Shown here: positions 21,977 through 31,375 of the stretch, piece by piece
Position numbering within the stretch: position 1 is the first letter of the stretch
Layout: each line of letters starts with the position of its first letter
Assembly: GCA_030248225.1 (NCBI GenBank)
Contig: JASANE010003284.1
Coordinates: 62,001-126,000 of the forward strand
Source of the DNA: Trileptium ribeirensis
Taxonomy: Eukaryota > Nematoda > Enoplea > Enoplida > Thoracostomopsidae
DNA: 64,000 nucleotides
Reading direction: 5' to 3'
Made by a program: the position numbers and the translations under genes
Notes under the pieces: model-generated
Database searches by the model: none
What the model was told of the DNA's origin: nothing
Seen by the model: the letters and a program-made list of their open reading frames with translations, nothing else

Positions 21977-24900
21977 TATATAAATAATATATTTGTACTC
22001 ATGTTACGTTAGAAAGGTATAATCCCATTATATTTTCTCAGGATATATTGCATTTCGTAATGGCGTTGGATGAATATACTGCAATATATTGCATTAATGA
22101 ACGCGGTAAGCTCTGTGAGTGAAAAAACTACCCTTTAAATCACCGAAATTAAAAATTATACAGTCTATGGTTTCGTATAACACGCTTATTTCTGTAGCAT
22201 CTAACTACGCTAGCGTATATAGCGTGGCTAAATACACTGTGATTGGTATCGGGGTTTGTGATGTAGCGCGCTAGTCTTGCAAGCTAGAGTGCCGGATTCG
22301 AATCCCGGCTTGTCCAATGAATGATCGCTCGTGGATCTCTTCATATCAATTCAATGCTGTAAGTACATGCATATTTAAGGTCAAGCTAGTTTAGATTTTC
22401 GCCTTGTTTGTTTACCTGACTATGCAATCATAGTAAATTTAAAAAATATTATTAGATTTTAACGTTTATTTTCATTCCGCCTTCGTTGCAGTTACCCAAA
22501 ATCCAGGCGTTTGCCGTACACTGCTTTAAACGGGTGATCGGTCTTTACGACTTCAATTTCAATTGCTAGCAAGTAAACTGCATCATAGATATGCATTGTA
22601 CTAAACATATAGAGCACAGTCTGACAAAATGTGAAAACAATGTCACAGCCTGACAGCTGTTACAATACGATTTGCATATCGACGCTTTATAGTCTTAAGT
22701 CGTTTATAGTGGACCAGGAACGAGCAATAACTGCACCTTCTAACATAGCTTATATAGTTAAAGCCGTGCATCAAAATGACTTAACGCACGGTTAGCTAAA
22801 TTAGCTGTATTACAAGTCAGTTGTAGCACAGCCAGGCGTGCGTCAAGTGATTTGTACGCGCGGTTGTGTTGTTTAACTCGTTCACTGACGCACTCGTCTG
22901 AACTCGATACAACCGTGCGTACATATCTTTTTACTGCGTACATACTACGTTTCGCTATAATACCTGTGACGGTGAGTTTCGGCAATTCTTTCCTCCCCAC
23001 GGTCCACGATACGGATCGGCATTCGCAGTCTAAAAAGTATGAGAAAACAAGTTCGGTTTAGATGATTCAATTAATCATAATTAAACTTATTTATAGAAAT
23101 CAAGCAAAAAAACTATAATTACTTAAACCTTATTTTCCCAAAATATTGTGCCTTTTTCAGAATGCTTAAACATAATGAAAATTTTTCATAACGTAAATTT
23201 TTTTCATTGAAATTCCAATTTGTCCTATGTTTAACCCGCAGTATCTGGTTAGCGTCATCGCTCCAACGTTTCCACGTGTTTAATGTTCTTCTTGTATTAC
23301 AGAGTGCATCAATGCATTTAACAATGTTAAATGGTGCTGTTATGTAAACTTTTTGAATAATTACAAAATGAAATATTAAAATATTTAAAAATTGAAAAAA
23401 TGTTTAAAAGTGTAGTAAAACCGTATTCCCATTGCGTCGACCAGATCCGATTTGGGTTCACATTCTATCCGACCTGATGCCGACACAACACGATCAACTT
23501 TCAGGTATTCCAAGTACGTGTTTTCACACTACAACATTCGATTTGGCCAGACAATTTTGTTTCGCATCGGACTGAATATGTTCGGACACTCCATGAAAAT
23601 ACAAGTCGGATCGTATCGGATCTGACTGGTTCGATTCGACTCGGACGCCGTCTAAGACAGCTTACTTGGTGAATATTTGATACTAGCAGCTTATTTCGCC
23701 AAGTATTGAGGCTCGTCACACCGCAAGCAAAATGGCTCGTACCATGGAATCCGTTTCTGGAACATATGTTTTTCATTTTTCAACTGAATGAAATTTTAAT
23801 TAAAAATTATGTACTTTGACAGATTTCATTAGGTTCTGACATCTATTAGAATTACCGGCATCTGGTAGCAGCTATACACAGACACATATCTATATTCGGT
23901 GTGTTTTTTCACAAATGGTTTCCATATTATTTTTGAATTTTATGAAAAGCGTAAATTTCATTTCTTTTTTAAAAATATGACTGTTTTAAAAGGAGCCATT
24001 AGAGCCGTAACGAAAACGCAAACAATGTCATGCCTGGTGACATAGGCTATGTTAAAGCTTTATAGCATAAAGGCGTGTTCACACGTTCAAACTTAATAAA
24101 AATGCAAAAAAGATGCTTTCAAGTTTTGATCAAAGTTTGATCAAAATCTGAGCTCAAATTTTGATCAACATTTGAGCAAAAAGTTTGAGCGTGTGAACAC
24201 GCCTTAATCCTAACTCCTTATAAAGTTAAACGTCATAAGGGTGCAGTGTGTACTCAAAAGTGGGGGCACCACGGAAAGTTTGGGGAGAGCTAACAAAGTG
24301 GGGCCGGCCTCCGCAACCCATCCCCCTCATACTTCGCCTCTGCTAAAGTGCTTTGTCTTCGTTCCTTTCTGAAAAAGTAGAAACCTGGCAGTTTTTCATT
24401 TCTGAAAATACATATTTCGTGGTTCGTTCAAGAAGACGAACGATTTAACAAACGTATTTTATTACCAACTATGCAAAACTCAGCTACTTGTTTGGAAAAA
24501 TCATTAATGTGAATTTTAAATAAAACTAACCTCAATGAAACAATATCCAAATTTCCAGTGTGCAATCTTGCCAATGTCAGAGCCATATCTGTAGCTTCAC
24601 TGCCGGAATTAACAAAGAAGCATACCTGTAAAATACAAAGACACTGAGATCGCTGAAAATTATTTAACGGGATTCAAATTGCTGTCCAGTGTGTTTTTAC
24701 CACTGTGACATTCCAAAATTGAATGTTTCTCTTACTTAGTCTAACTGTAAGAGTTATACTTTGACTCAGTTACACCAACAGTGCATTAGGGAAGAGTGTG
24801 AGGACACTTCCCTGCACTCACGCGTAAGCCCGTGTTTGATGATACGGGTGTTTTAGGCCTGACCCGCCAGTTTCTGGGGAGAGTAGAAGCTCGCCCCTCC

Positions 24901-27900
24901 AGTTTGTTTTAATTTGATTTAATTTAATTTTGATAATTTGTGTGCTATAATATATATTTAAAATCGATTGCCTTGTAATTGTTAACCGTATTAAAAGGGA
25001 AGACAATTAATAGGCGATACACTATGTTAGTTAGCATCAGCAAGAGTGCTTTAGGGAAGAGTGTTACACTTCGCTGCACTCACACGTAAACCCGTGTTTG
25101 ATGATAAGGGCGTCTTCGGCCTGGCCCCCCAGATTTTAGGGGGTTGGTTGAACTAGCAGTTCATTATAAACCGACCCCCCACCAGAAATTGACGGGTCCG
25201 ACCTACCCACCCTAGGGAGGTCAGGAAATGTCGACCCTCCCCCCCCCCCCAAAAAAACGGGGGGGGGGGGTGAGGCCGAAAACGCCCGTATCATCAAACA
25301 CCGGCTAACATTAGAGTGCAGGGAAGTGTCATACTCTTCTCTAATGCAGTCTTGGTTACACCAAGTCTTTTCACGACTCGACAATAAATATAGCCAAATT
25401 CTTGGTCAATGTGAGTAAATTTTCTATAACTCAACAAAAGAGAGTCAAATTTTCAAGTCAATACCAAAACAATTTTGAGGTGTTCTTTCTGATTCCTGAG
25501 GCACAAATTGATCTGAATTGAGCTCATTCATTAAGGTTTCAAATTACTAATTCAATCTAAATAAATTTGGCCCAGCGGTTTTCGTTGCTGAATGATATAA
25601 AGTTAACTTAATTAAAACTAAGTTAGGCGAGATATGCATCTGCAACTGCGAGATGTGATTTTTTTACTGCTTGGATTGGATGTAGTCCCCTTGTTTTTCC
25701 TATTTCCTTCTGGTCGCTAGCGTTATTGTCCTGGCTTTGGTGGAATCAAAAGCACCTCGAATGATATTGACGTTTCGTGACAAAACTAAGCAGCCTTAAA
25801 TAACAGCAATTTCTTTAGACTGCCGGCGTTGTAAACTTCAGCTTGGACATTGCCAAAAGTAGTAAAACGCACAACTAGGTGACTATATCTCTGCGGCGAA
25901 AAACATAATGTGTTAGGCTTCTTTTCTTCTGCGGATTTGATACAAACATTACGTATTTTTCTCGAGTTTCGTGCACTACAAGCCCAGCGAGAGTTGGGAA
26001 TAGGATTGTATAGTTTTGTATTCTCGCTAGCTATATAAGTAATACGAGTAAGGTGTAATTGCGTTGTAACATTTTAGGGGCTTTCATACTTTGTCCGATC
26101 AATTGTAACTTCGTTGCCACTGGCAAAAACTGAAAAATTCCTGCAAATTTTGTCTTTGCATGTAAAATAAGGGCAAAGCTTAGATATATATAAATTTGCC
26201 ACATTTCCAAATTTATATTATCTTAAATACACTGACTAAACACAGTGTCAAAAATGTCGAATAGTTTTGACAATGGGCATAAATTACTCAAGACTACAGG
26301 CTAAAGCACTCGTTTGAACTCGTCACAACTGTGCGTACAAATCACTTAGCGCACGATGGCTGTGCTACAACTATTAATTAGATTTCATTAAGTCATATTT
26401 GCGTCGTTCAACGATTACGCTGGGCAGTCAATTATTTGACGGCTAGTTTAAGATGCATTTGCCCTGATATAAATTCAACATCGTTATTCGTGATGCAATA
26501 AATGGTATGAATTTTTAATAAGAGATACCGCTTACGCTAAGATTTGGAGGCAATTTGGCAGTGAGTTTCTGAGCATATGTGTGGATTGGATTTGTCAGAT
26601 AGATGGCCGTTGTGTGCCATAACTTTTTCATTTGCTCAGTTGCAGCGGCAACAACTTTGCTAAAATTTTACACAATGGTATATATACAATATAGTAAATG
26701 CGGCAGAAATGAGTGCTGTTCGTTCGATATTCGCTCAACATCCCTTAAACTTTTGACTTAAATCCAAAATCAAATCTATAAACCTATATTATATCTTCTA
26801 ATCTTTATTCCTAAACACTTTATTCCTGGCCGTACGCAAGTGAGTTTCGCCGACCTTTCTGCGAGATTCCATGAAGAAGTGTCAGGTCTATTCGCATTTT
26901 GAAACTCTGTTTTAAATACATGAAGCCAAATCTATTCCTATGACTAAAAATCATGAGGCTGGTAAAGATGTACTACCATTGCGTAGTCCACCACAAGAGT
27001 AGGGAATAACCACTCACGAGCAAATAGCGTGTGGAATGCGGGTATCTTTTGAGGTTTAAAATTGATTATTGTTTCCGATTTCTGCGGGTACATATATATA
27101 AGGTAAGATTTGTGTAAAATTAATTGATGTTTCCGCATTGTCGCTCTAATTATCGTCAATAATGCGGCGTTCACGTTATAATGTCCCCAACGTTTGGAAC
27201 CTATGTACACCACACAGTGTCAGGCACACTGTTGACAACAGCGGGGACATTATAACGTGAACGCCGCATAATACGCAAAAAGCTTCGAGTGAAATATATG
27301 AGGGTGACAAGTTCAAATGATTTCTTACTTTTGTTCAGGACTTATGTTTTGGCAAGGATTTTGCTTCGTGATCAAGGTGAAATATCAGGTTTCTATCCCC
27401 AAATTTCTTATCTCCAAAAAATATAGCTGTGCGACATCAAAACAACGTTTTAACGATAAAATAAAGCTTACGGATGGCAATGTCCCACACTAATCGTAAC
27501 AATTCCAGCAAACAGATCCAAATATTCTTTCCCGTTATGATCGTACAAATATTGCATCGATCCACGTTCGATAAGCAACGGATTTTTGTAGTACGGAATG
27601 AGAACCGGAGATAAATTTCGTGAATGGACGTCGAGGATTTGTTTGTACTTGTCCGTCTGAAAAAAATAAAAAATAAATAAATAAATAAAATAAATAAATA
27701 AATAAATATATAAATAAATCATAATTATGCTATAAAACATGAAATTGTTAACCCTCTCATGCCCACCAGACCCAAATGGACCCAACGCACATTGCGACTC
27801 GTTGTGTTTACTGAGTTTGTCGCATGTCGTACGTTTGAACGTGCGTTGTTATTCGCTCGCATTGTGAGGTTCCTTAAGGAACCGAGCAACAGCTCTCCGA

Positions 27901-29607
27901 TAGCTCAGTGGTTTGCGTACACAAGTTTCACCCGTGCGTTTCGGGTTCGATCCCTGGCGCAGGCTTGAGTTTGTCAAACATTGCACGATACACAAATTAA
28001 TTCGGGCATGAAATTGTTAAGATGCTTAGGGTAGAAAGTTGTTTTGGATTTTAGCCGATAAATAAATGGAAACTAGGTTCCTATTGTTAGTCAGTGGGAC
28101 CGGCGTACGAAATAGTTTTGATTTCTACTGAGTTTTTAGAGGGCAACCGGCTGGTGGCTTTAAGTTTTGTCTAAAAATTCATCAATCCCATTTGCATTTG
28201 TCGTTTTATTGGAAACTGTACGCTTCTAGAGTGGGACCGGTATACGAAATAGTTTTGATTTCTACTGAGTTCTTAGAGGGCAACCGGCTGGTGGCTTTAA
28301 GTTTTGTCTAAAAATTCATCAATCCCAGTAGCATTTGTCGTTTTATTGGAAACTGTACGCTTCTAGATACACAAAATGCATTTGAAAATTGTTATTCCCG
28401 TGAGTCTTTAACTAAACCACGCAAATTGTTTTCAGTGTTTGTCAAAGTTGCTTGATCCGATTTAGTTACTAGTTGACCAAGTTCTTCATAAAACCTGAGT
28501 CAATATATTTCTGCAGAAAGCATTGTACAAGCTGTATATTAGATGATTGCGACGCCGGAGTACAATCCGAGTTTCATCATTCTACAAACGGTCGAATGCA
28601 GTGATCCCATATGCCTTGTTCAAGGCTTTTTGGGCAAGGGGTCTGGGTGGGTAGATGGGTCCTGTGGTCGGCGATAGAAAGGAACATCCGCTGATGTATA
28701 AGTCAGGGGGAGTAAAGTGGGAATATTAAGCTTCAAGAGCCCCTATCAACACCTATGCCATATGCCTGGACAAGTGAGTGGGAATTCTAAGCTTCAAGAT
28801 ACCCCTATGGGCAACTATACTATATGATTGGAGAAGTGAGTGGAGATGTTAAACTTCAAGTGCCACTATGAGCACCTGTGCCATACTGTTGGACAAGTGA
28901 GTGGGGATGCTAACCTTCAAGGGCCCATATGAGCACCTATGCCATATACTTTGACATGAGCGTGGGGATGCTAAGCTTCAAGGGGTCCCTGTGTGAACTT
29001 ATGTCATATGCTTGAACAAGTGAGTGAGGATGATAAGCTTCAAGGCCCTCATGAGCACTTATGCCATATGTTTTGACATGTGCGTCGGGATGCTAAGCTT
29101 CACGGGGCGCCTATATGCACCTACGCCAAATCCTTGGACAAGTGAGTGGAGATGCTAAGCTTCAAGGCCCTTTTACGAGCACATATGCCATATGTTTGGT
29201 GAAGTGAGTGGGGTTGCTAAGCTTCAAGGAGCCACTATGAGCACCTATGCCATGTCCTTGGACAGGTGAGTGGGGGTGATAATTTTCAAGGAGCCACTAT
29301 GAGCACCTATGCCTTGTGTTTGGACAAGTGAGTGGGGATGCTTAGCTTCAAGGGACCCTTATGAGCATCTATGCCATATGCTTGGACAAGACCAATGCAC
29401 TGAAATATTTACTCCAACCCCTCAAGGGAATCTGTGAATTATCAGGTTACCCACGGCCGGACTCAACGTAAAAATCAAAAAATAGGAAAATGTACTGCTA
29501 CTGGAAGTCAAAGTATTAATAAAACTTACCGTTAGCATCGATTCTGATGTTGATAAAAATCGTCGCGTGACATAATTTGCAGTAGTCGTCAAGAGTTGGC
29601 GTTTCAT
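17410..29607 (-). CDS. AGXT2: Alanine-glyoxylate aminotransferase 2-like, mitochondrial; C-terminus missing
   Basis: Ten - strand exons join in phase: 29,607-29,530; 27,656-27,472; 26,659-26,536; 24,625-24,531; 23,756-23,684; 23,029-22,964; 21,534-21,403; 20,644-20,552; 20,240-20,168; 17,560-17,410 (end uncertain). They give about 356 residues against roughly 510 for the vertebrate enzyme. This is a fold-type I, class III PLP aminotransferase of the mitochondrial matrix that uses glyoxylate and alanine (AGXT2 also handles beta-aminoisobutyrate and dimethylarginines). The start is the ATG of a short leader rich in Arg, Thr and Ser and poor in acidic residues, as for a mitochondrial presequence. 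PLP-site motifs are present: NSGSEA, FHG, ADE-VQTG, the Schiff-base Lys in MAKGIGNG, and FNTFGGNP. Oddities are QTGLGR for the usual QTGFGR and the lost C-terminal ~110 residues. It may be a truncated gene, or its last exons may be unrecognised. Confidence 0.88.
17561..20167 (-). other. AGXT2 intron 9
   Basis: AT-rich intron carrying a tRNA-containing repeat at 19,441-19,693. No other feature is supported. Open frames at 17,781-18,101 and 18,654-18,860 have no family resemblance. Confidence 0.6.
19441..19693 (+). mobile_element. tRNA-containing short element, copy 1 (diverged)
   Basis: Begins CCCTTTCACACGCACTGCC and ends GCACGATACACAAATTAATT. It shares ACGTGCGTTGTTATTCGCT, GAGGTTCCTTAA and the tail TTGTCAAACATTGCACGATA with the copy at 27,752-28,006. 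The tRNA-like middle is degenerate (a weak A box near 19,589 and a poor B box). Length is about 253 bp, lying in an AGXT2 intron. Confidence 0.7.
20168..20240 (-). CDS. AGXT2: AGXT2 exon 9
   Basis: The acceptor ATATATTTAG precedes 20,240 and the donor GTAAGG follows 20,168. It encodes [19 protein letters not shown] then VVPDI. The VQTG part completes the PLP-binding ADEVQTG motif started in exon 8. Leu replaces the usual Phe of QTGFGR. Confidence 0.93.
20552..20644 (-). CDS. AGXT2: AGXT2 exon 8
   Basis: The acceptor TTTCAG precedes 20,644 and the donor GTAGGT follows 20,552. It encodes [20 protein letters not shown] then [11 protein letters not shown]. The Asp of ADE is the residue that bonds the pyridine nitrogen of PLP in this fold. 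Confidence 0.93.
21146..21420. repeat. Tandem duplication (2 x ~137 bp) that includes the 3' end of AGXT2 exon 7
   Basis: The unit starting AAATTTCTACAAACT at 21,146 recurs at 21,283. The right-hand unit contains the last ~18 coding bases of exon 7 with its donor site; the left-hand unit carries a second copy of the same bases (21,264-21,281), so the 5' splice site is present twice. Confidence 0.85.
21403..21534 (-). CDS. AGXT2: AGXT2 exon 7
   Basis: The acceptor TTTACAG precedes 21,534 and the donor GTTAGT follows 21,403. It encodes [20 protein letters not shown], then [12 protein letters not shown] and AAFMAESIQ, matching the CSCA..DQYIEQ and FFAEPIQ blocks of the vertebrate enzyme. The fourth residue from the end is Glu-Ser where AEP is usual. 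Confidence 0.93.
21605..21851 (-). mobile_element. tRNA-containing short element, copy 2
   Basis: Inverted copy of the family seen at 19,441 and 27,752. Read on the - strand it starts CCCCAACGGCCCAC and has TTCGTTGTTATTCG, GAGGTTCCTTAA, a degenerate tRNA-like part with a B box close to GGTTCGTTTCC, then GTTTGTCAAACGTTGTACGA. Length is about 247 bp. Confidence 0.7.
21930..21991. repeat. (AT)n microsatellite
   Basis: About 60 bp of TA dinucleotides with a few AAA interruptions, in AGXT2 intron 6. Confidence 0.95.
22251..22316 (+). tRNA. tRNA-like sequence, probably a pseudogene or SINE head
   Basis: An anticodon arm is clear: CTAGT, loop CTTGCAA, GCTAG, giving anticodon TGC (Ala). A T arm follows, GCCGGATTCGAATCCCGGC, with a B-box-like core. 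The 3' side ends TTGTCCA, but the bases at the 5' end cannot pair with it as an acceptor stem, and the D arm is short (GATGTAGC only). A functional tRNA is therefore unlikely. It lies in an AGXT2 intron, antisense to the gene. Confidence 0.5.
22758..22930. repeat. Dispersed repeat also present at 26,320-26,420
   Basis: CACTCGTCTGAACTCGATAC followed by CAACCGTGCGTACA has a close relative at 26,309-26,340, and the reverse complement of 22,758-22,862 (GTACAAATCACTTGACGCAC, GGCTGTGCTACAAC) matches 26,335-26,375. Two arms in opposite orientation therefore make a loose inverted repeat around exon 6. Confidence 0.5.
22964..23029 (-). CDS. AGXT2: AGXT2 exon 6
   Basis: A 66-bp in-phase exon, with acceptor CTTTTTAG before 23,029 and donor GTATTA after 22,964. 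It encodes [19 protein letters not shown], matching the FRGPWGGSHCRDSP block specific to AGXT2. It is very short, so easily missed by gene finders. Confidence 0.92.
23684..23756 (-). CDS. AGXT2: AGXT2 exon 5
   Basis: The acceptor TGTTCCAG precedes 23,756 and the donor GTATCA follows 23,684. One base completes an Arg codon, then [20 protein letters not shown] and NKLL. It aligns with the [20 protein letters not shown] block; the His-Gly is kept while the Ala-Tyr is Gly-Phe. It is the most divergent exon of the gene. Confidence 0.85.
24070..24205. repeat. 136-bp foldback MITE
   Basis: The ends AAGGCGTGTTCACACG(T/C)TCA... are inverted repeats of about 25 bp with one mismatch (24,070-24,094 and 24,181-24,205). 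The centre is itself built of palindromes (TTTGATCAAAGTTTGATCAA), so nearly the whole element can fold into one hairpin. Confidence 0.85.
24531..24625 (-). CDS. AGXT2: AGXT2 exon 4
   Basis: The acceptor TTTTACAG precedes 24,625 and the donor GTTAGT follows 24,531. It encodes [20 protein letters not shown] then [17 protein letters not shown] contributes the phosphate-binding loop of PLP. Confidence 0.94.
24783..24870 (+). repeat. Single arm of the 25.0-25.35 kb foldback element
   Basis: GTGCATTAGGGAAGAGTGTG, CTTCCCTGCACTCACGCGTA and GTGTTTGATGATACGGG are the same as the left arm of the element starting at 25,045. No matching inverted arm lies directly after it, so this is a partial copy. Confidence 0.7.
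25045..25352. repeat. Foldback element with ~75-bp arms and homopolymer core
   Basis: Left arm: GTGCTTTAGGGAAGAGTGTT, CTGCACTCACACG, GTGTTTGATGATAAGGGCGT. Right arm (inverted): ACGCCCGTATCATCAAACAC, GAGTGCAGGGAAGTGTCATA, CTCTTCTCTAATGCA. Between them, at about 25,237-25,270, are runs of C (13), A (7) and G (12), able to form a hairpin or G-quadruplex and a likely site of assembly error. Confidence 0.8.
26309..26420. repeat. Second copy of the dispersed repeat at 22.76-22.93 kb
   Basis: CACTCGTTTGAACTCGTCAC, TGTGCGTACAAATCACTTAG, CGCACGATGGCTGTGCTACA. Orientation and arms as described for 22,758-22,930. Confidence 0.5.
26536..26659 (-). CDS. AGXT2: AGXT2 exon 3
   Basis: The acceptor AAAATTTTAG precedes 26,659 and the donor GTAAGC follows 26,536. 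The first base completes a Pro codon, then [32 protein letters not shown] and TAKLPPNLS. It matches the KVNAVAQKQLGRLWHTS..HEYAEKLAALLP block. Confidence 0.92.
27162..27269. repeat. 108-bp MITE with perfect 27-bp terminal inverted repeats (family 1, short form)
   Basis: Left end ATGCGGCGTTCACGTTATAA continuing TGTCCCC (27,162-27,188), with a perfect inverted copy at 27,243-27,269. AATA flanks both sides and may be the target duplication. The 54-bp centre carries CAGTGTCAGGCACACTG, a palindromic word also typical of the long relative at 39,962-40,504. Confidence 0.9.
27472..27656 (-). CDS. AGXT2: AGXT2 exon 2
   Basis: The acceptor TTTTTTCAG precedes 27,656 and the donor GTAAGC follows 27,472. 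It encodes [19 protein letters not shown], then [20 protein letters not shown], the N-terminal class III aminotransferase block. It is phase 0 with exon 1 and ends two bases into the Pro codon. Confidence 0.94.
27752..28006 (+). mobile_element. tRNA-containing short element, copy 3, with 14-bp target-site duplication
   Basis: Perfect direct repeats CATGAAATTGTTAA flank it (27,738-27,751 and 28,007-28,020), so the boundaries are exact. The element starts CCCTCTCATGCCCACC and ends TTCGGG. At 27,895-27,964 it holds a tRNA-like stretch with A box TAGCTCAGTGG and B box GGTTCGATCCC. The target duplication points to LINE-assisted insertion, as for SINEs, but the tRNA-like part sits 140 bp inside rather than at the 5' end. 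Confidence 0.85.
28094..28367. repeat. Tandem duplication, 2 x 137 bp
   Basis: The unit starting GTGGGACCGG at 28,094 repeats from 28,231 with only a few differences and ends CGCTTCTAGA. It lies in AGXT2 intron 1. Confidence 0.95.
28690..29392. repeat. Minisatellite, about 11-12 copies of a ~62-bp unit
   Basis: Repeated words AAGTGAGTGGGGATGCTAAG, CTTCAAGG, CCTATGAGCACCTATGCCAT and ATGCTTGGACAAG occur every 60-63 bp, with substitutions between copies. It lies in AGXT2 intron 1. Confidence 0.95.
29530..29607 (-). CDS. AGXT2: AGXT2 exon 1 with mitochondrial leader
   Basis: The ATG at 29,607 opens [20 protein letters not shown], and the exon ends before GTAAGT. The leader has four basic residues, no acidic residue in the first 21 positions and many Ser/Thr, as expected for import into mitochondria. 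An upstream in-frame stop was not checked beyond ~100 bp. No promoter motif is convincing. Confidence 0.85.
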
Positions 29608-30840
29608 CTTGTGTGATTGAATTGTGGGTGAAAGAATTAAAAATTAAAAATTTTTGTATTTAAAAATTAAAATATATTTAATTTTATTGCTGCTAAAACT
29701 TTGAGCAATGGTTGTTCCTCCAGCGGCCACTGCAAATTATTGAGATAAATCATAAGCAGTAACTGAACGAAGAACGTACATAGTACAATGTATTGCTTAC
29801 GTTTACTAGTATATATATTTCGTAATTAGTGCTATACATTCTGTGCTTTATGCAAAATATTCCATTCTCGTTTTTATTTTTTACAAAACTGTAATTACAA
29901 AAATTTTCTTAAAAAAATTTAAATAATTATAAAATCCAAAAACAATAAAAACTTTTTGGTCTTAATTCCTGTCATCTATTTTTGCTTATTACAGCATGCA
30001 TATAATTCAGGTCATTTATAGTATACGAGTATTTAAATATTTTTATTGGTCTTTTGAGATAATTTCAATGCGCATATGTATTCAGTATTGTTTGTTATTT
30101 TCATACTATTGTTTGTATTTTCAGGTATGTTACACATGCCGGGACGTCATGGGCTTATACTAAGGGGCTGGTGCCTTTTTTAAACTTGTTTTCACTCAAA
30201 ATTTTTCATCTTTCTAATAATAAACTAAGGGCTGGCCTCCACTTTCGCCATGGTCCTCCCTATCATCCTTGGCACGGCATTTGTTGATCGCTTATTTGCG
30301 TAAACCAGGGTTGTTTTTTCAAGACGGACCCTGGGAAACGCTTGGGTCCAGCAAATTTTTTTGGGCCCGGACCTCAAACTCTGGGTCCAGATTTACAATT
30401 TTTGGCTCGACAATTTCACGAATTTTTACACAATGAAGAAACTTAATTACGAAACAAAATTTTACATTATTAAAAATACATAAACTGTTCTCTGCCTATC
30501 CCAAGCCAGGATAAAGGACGAGTTGCCAACCATGAAGCCAGCAATAAGCAACTATGTACACAGTAAGCACGAACGGCTAAAAGCCTGCACTTTGTAATTG
30601 ATTCTATTTGTAAATCCTATGTCTCCGAAGCCGAAACTGCCCTGGGTCCAGCTTGGGACCAGCAAAATTTTTTTGGGTCCACATAAAAAAAATTTGGCTT
30701 CAGACCCACCTGTGGACCCAAAAACCTAAGCATAAGCCTTTACAAACAGTAAAAACATATTTTTACAAACGTATAACTAGCTATGTATTTTTGTGGTTAT
30801 ATAAAATATATACAATAAAATCGCTATATATCTAAATTTT
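29608..30840. other. Upstream region of AGXT2; no gene seen
   Basis: AT-rich sequence that should contain the AGXT2 promoter. From about 30,344 to 30,720 the words GGGTCCAGCAAATTTTTTTG and GGGACCAGCAAAATTTTTTT recur about 310 bp apart in direct orientation, together with several GGGTCC words, suggesting a small unclassified repeat. Confidence 0.4.
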
Positions 30841-30900
30841 CCTTATATACCCCTGTAGTTTAAAATCTAAATTTCATACCTAAAAACTACCTAAAATTCG

Positions 30901-31375
30901 TTCTTTCCTTTTAAATAACATCTTTTCTAACAAATATTTCATATTCACCTACCCTCTTTCACTAAAATCAAAAATTTAACCAAATTAAATTTTTTCTCAA
31001 TTCTACACTTTTTCAAAATTCAAATTCCCCCTTCCCCTCAAATTCAAACCAATACCTTTCAACCTATAATATCTTTTTAACATAACCCTCCACTACTGTC
31101 TCTTTCTATTTCCTATAAATTTTACCTTTTATTTTTCCATTGCTCACATTTTTCAAATACCTTCCAGTTATTCCATACTTAACTATCACACCCCAAATTT
31201 ATAATTCAAACTCCACTACCTACCCCTTTCAAAAAATTTAGATTTCATCCTTAATCTCTTTCTATTTTTTTCTAATACAAACCTACTTGCCAACCCCATT
31301 TCTTCAAAATTTCCCATTTTTCAAACTTAAACTAAATACCCCTCAAATTATACCCTCATACCAAATACATTTTAT
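30901..31375. other. Sequence almost devoid of G on the + strand
   Basis: These 475 bases contain five G by direct count, and 30,901-31,097 (197 bases) contain none, while C remains common (CTTCCCCTCAAATTC and similar). The change back to normal composition at about 31,380 is abrupt. It has no open frame of note and no short repeat unit. On the - strand it is a C-free stretch. Confidence 0.9.

Noticed and set aside
22251..22316. Functional tRNA-Ala(TGC)
   Set aside because: The acceptor stem does not pair and the D arm is too short.
27752..28006. piggyBac-type MITE with TTAA target
   Set aside because: TTAA occurs at the left border and the element starts CCCT, but the right end does not mirror it, and the flanks are a 14-bp duplication instead.
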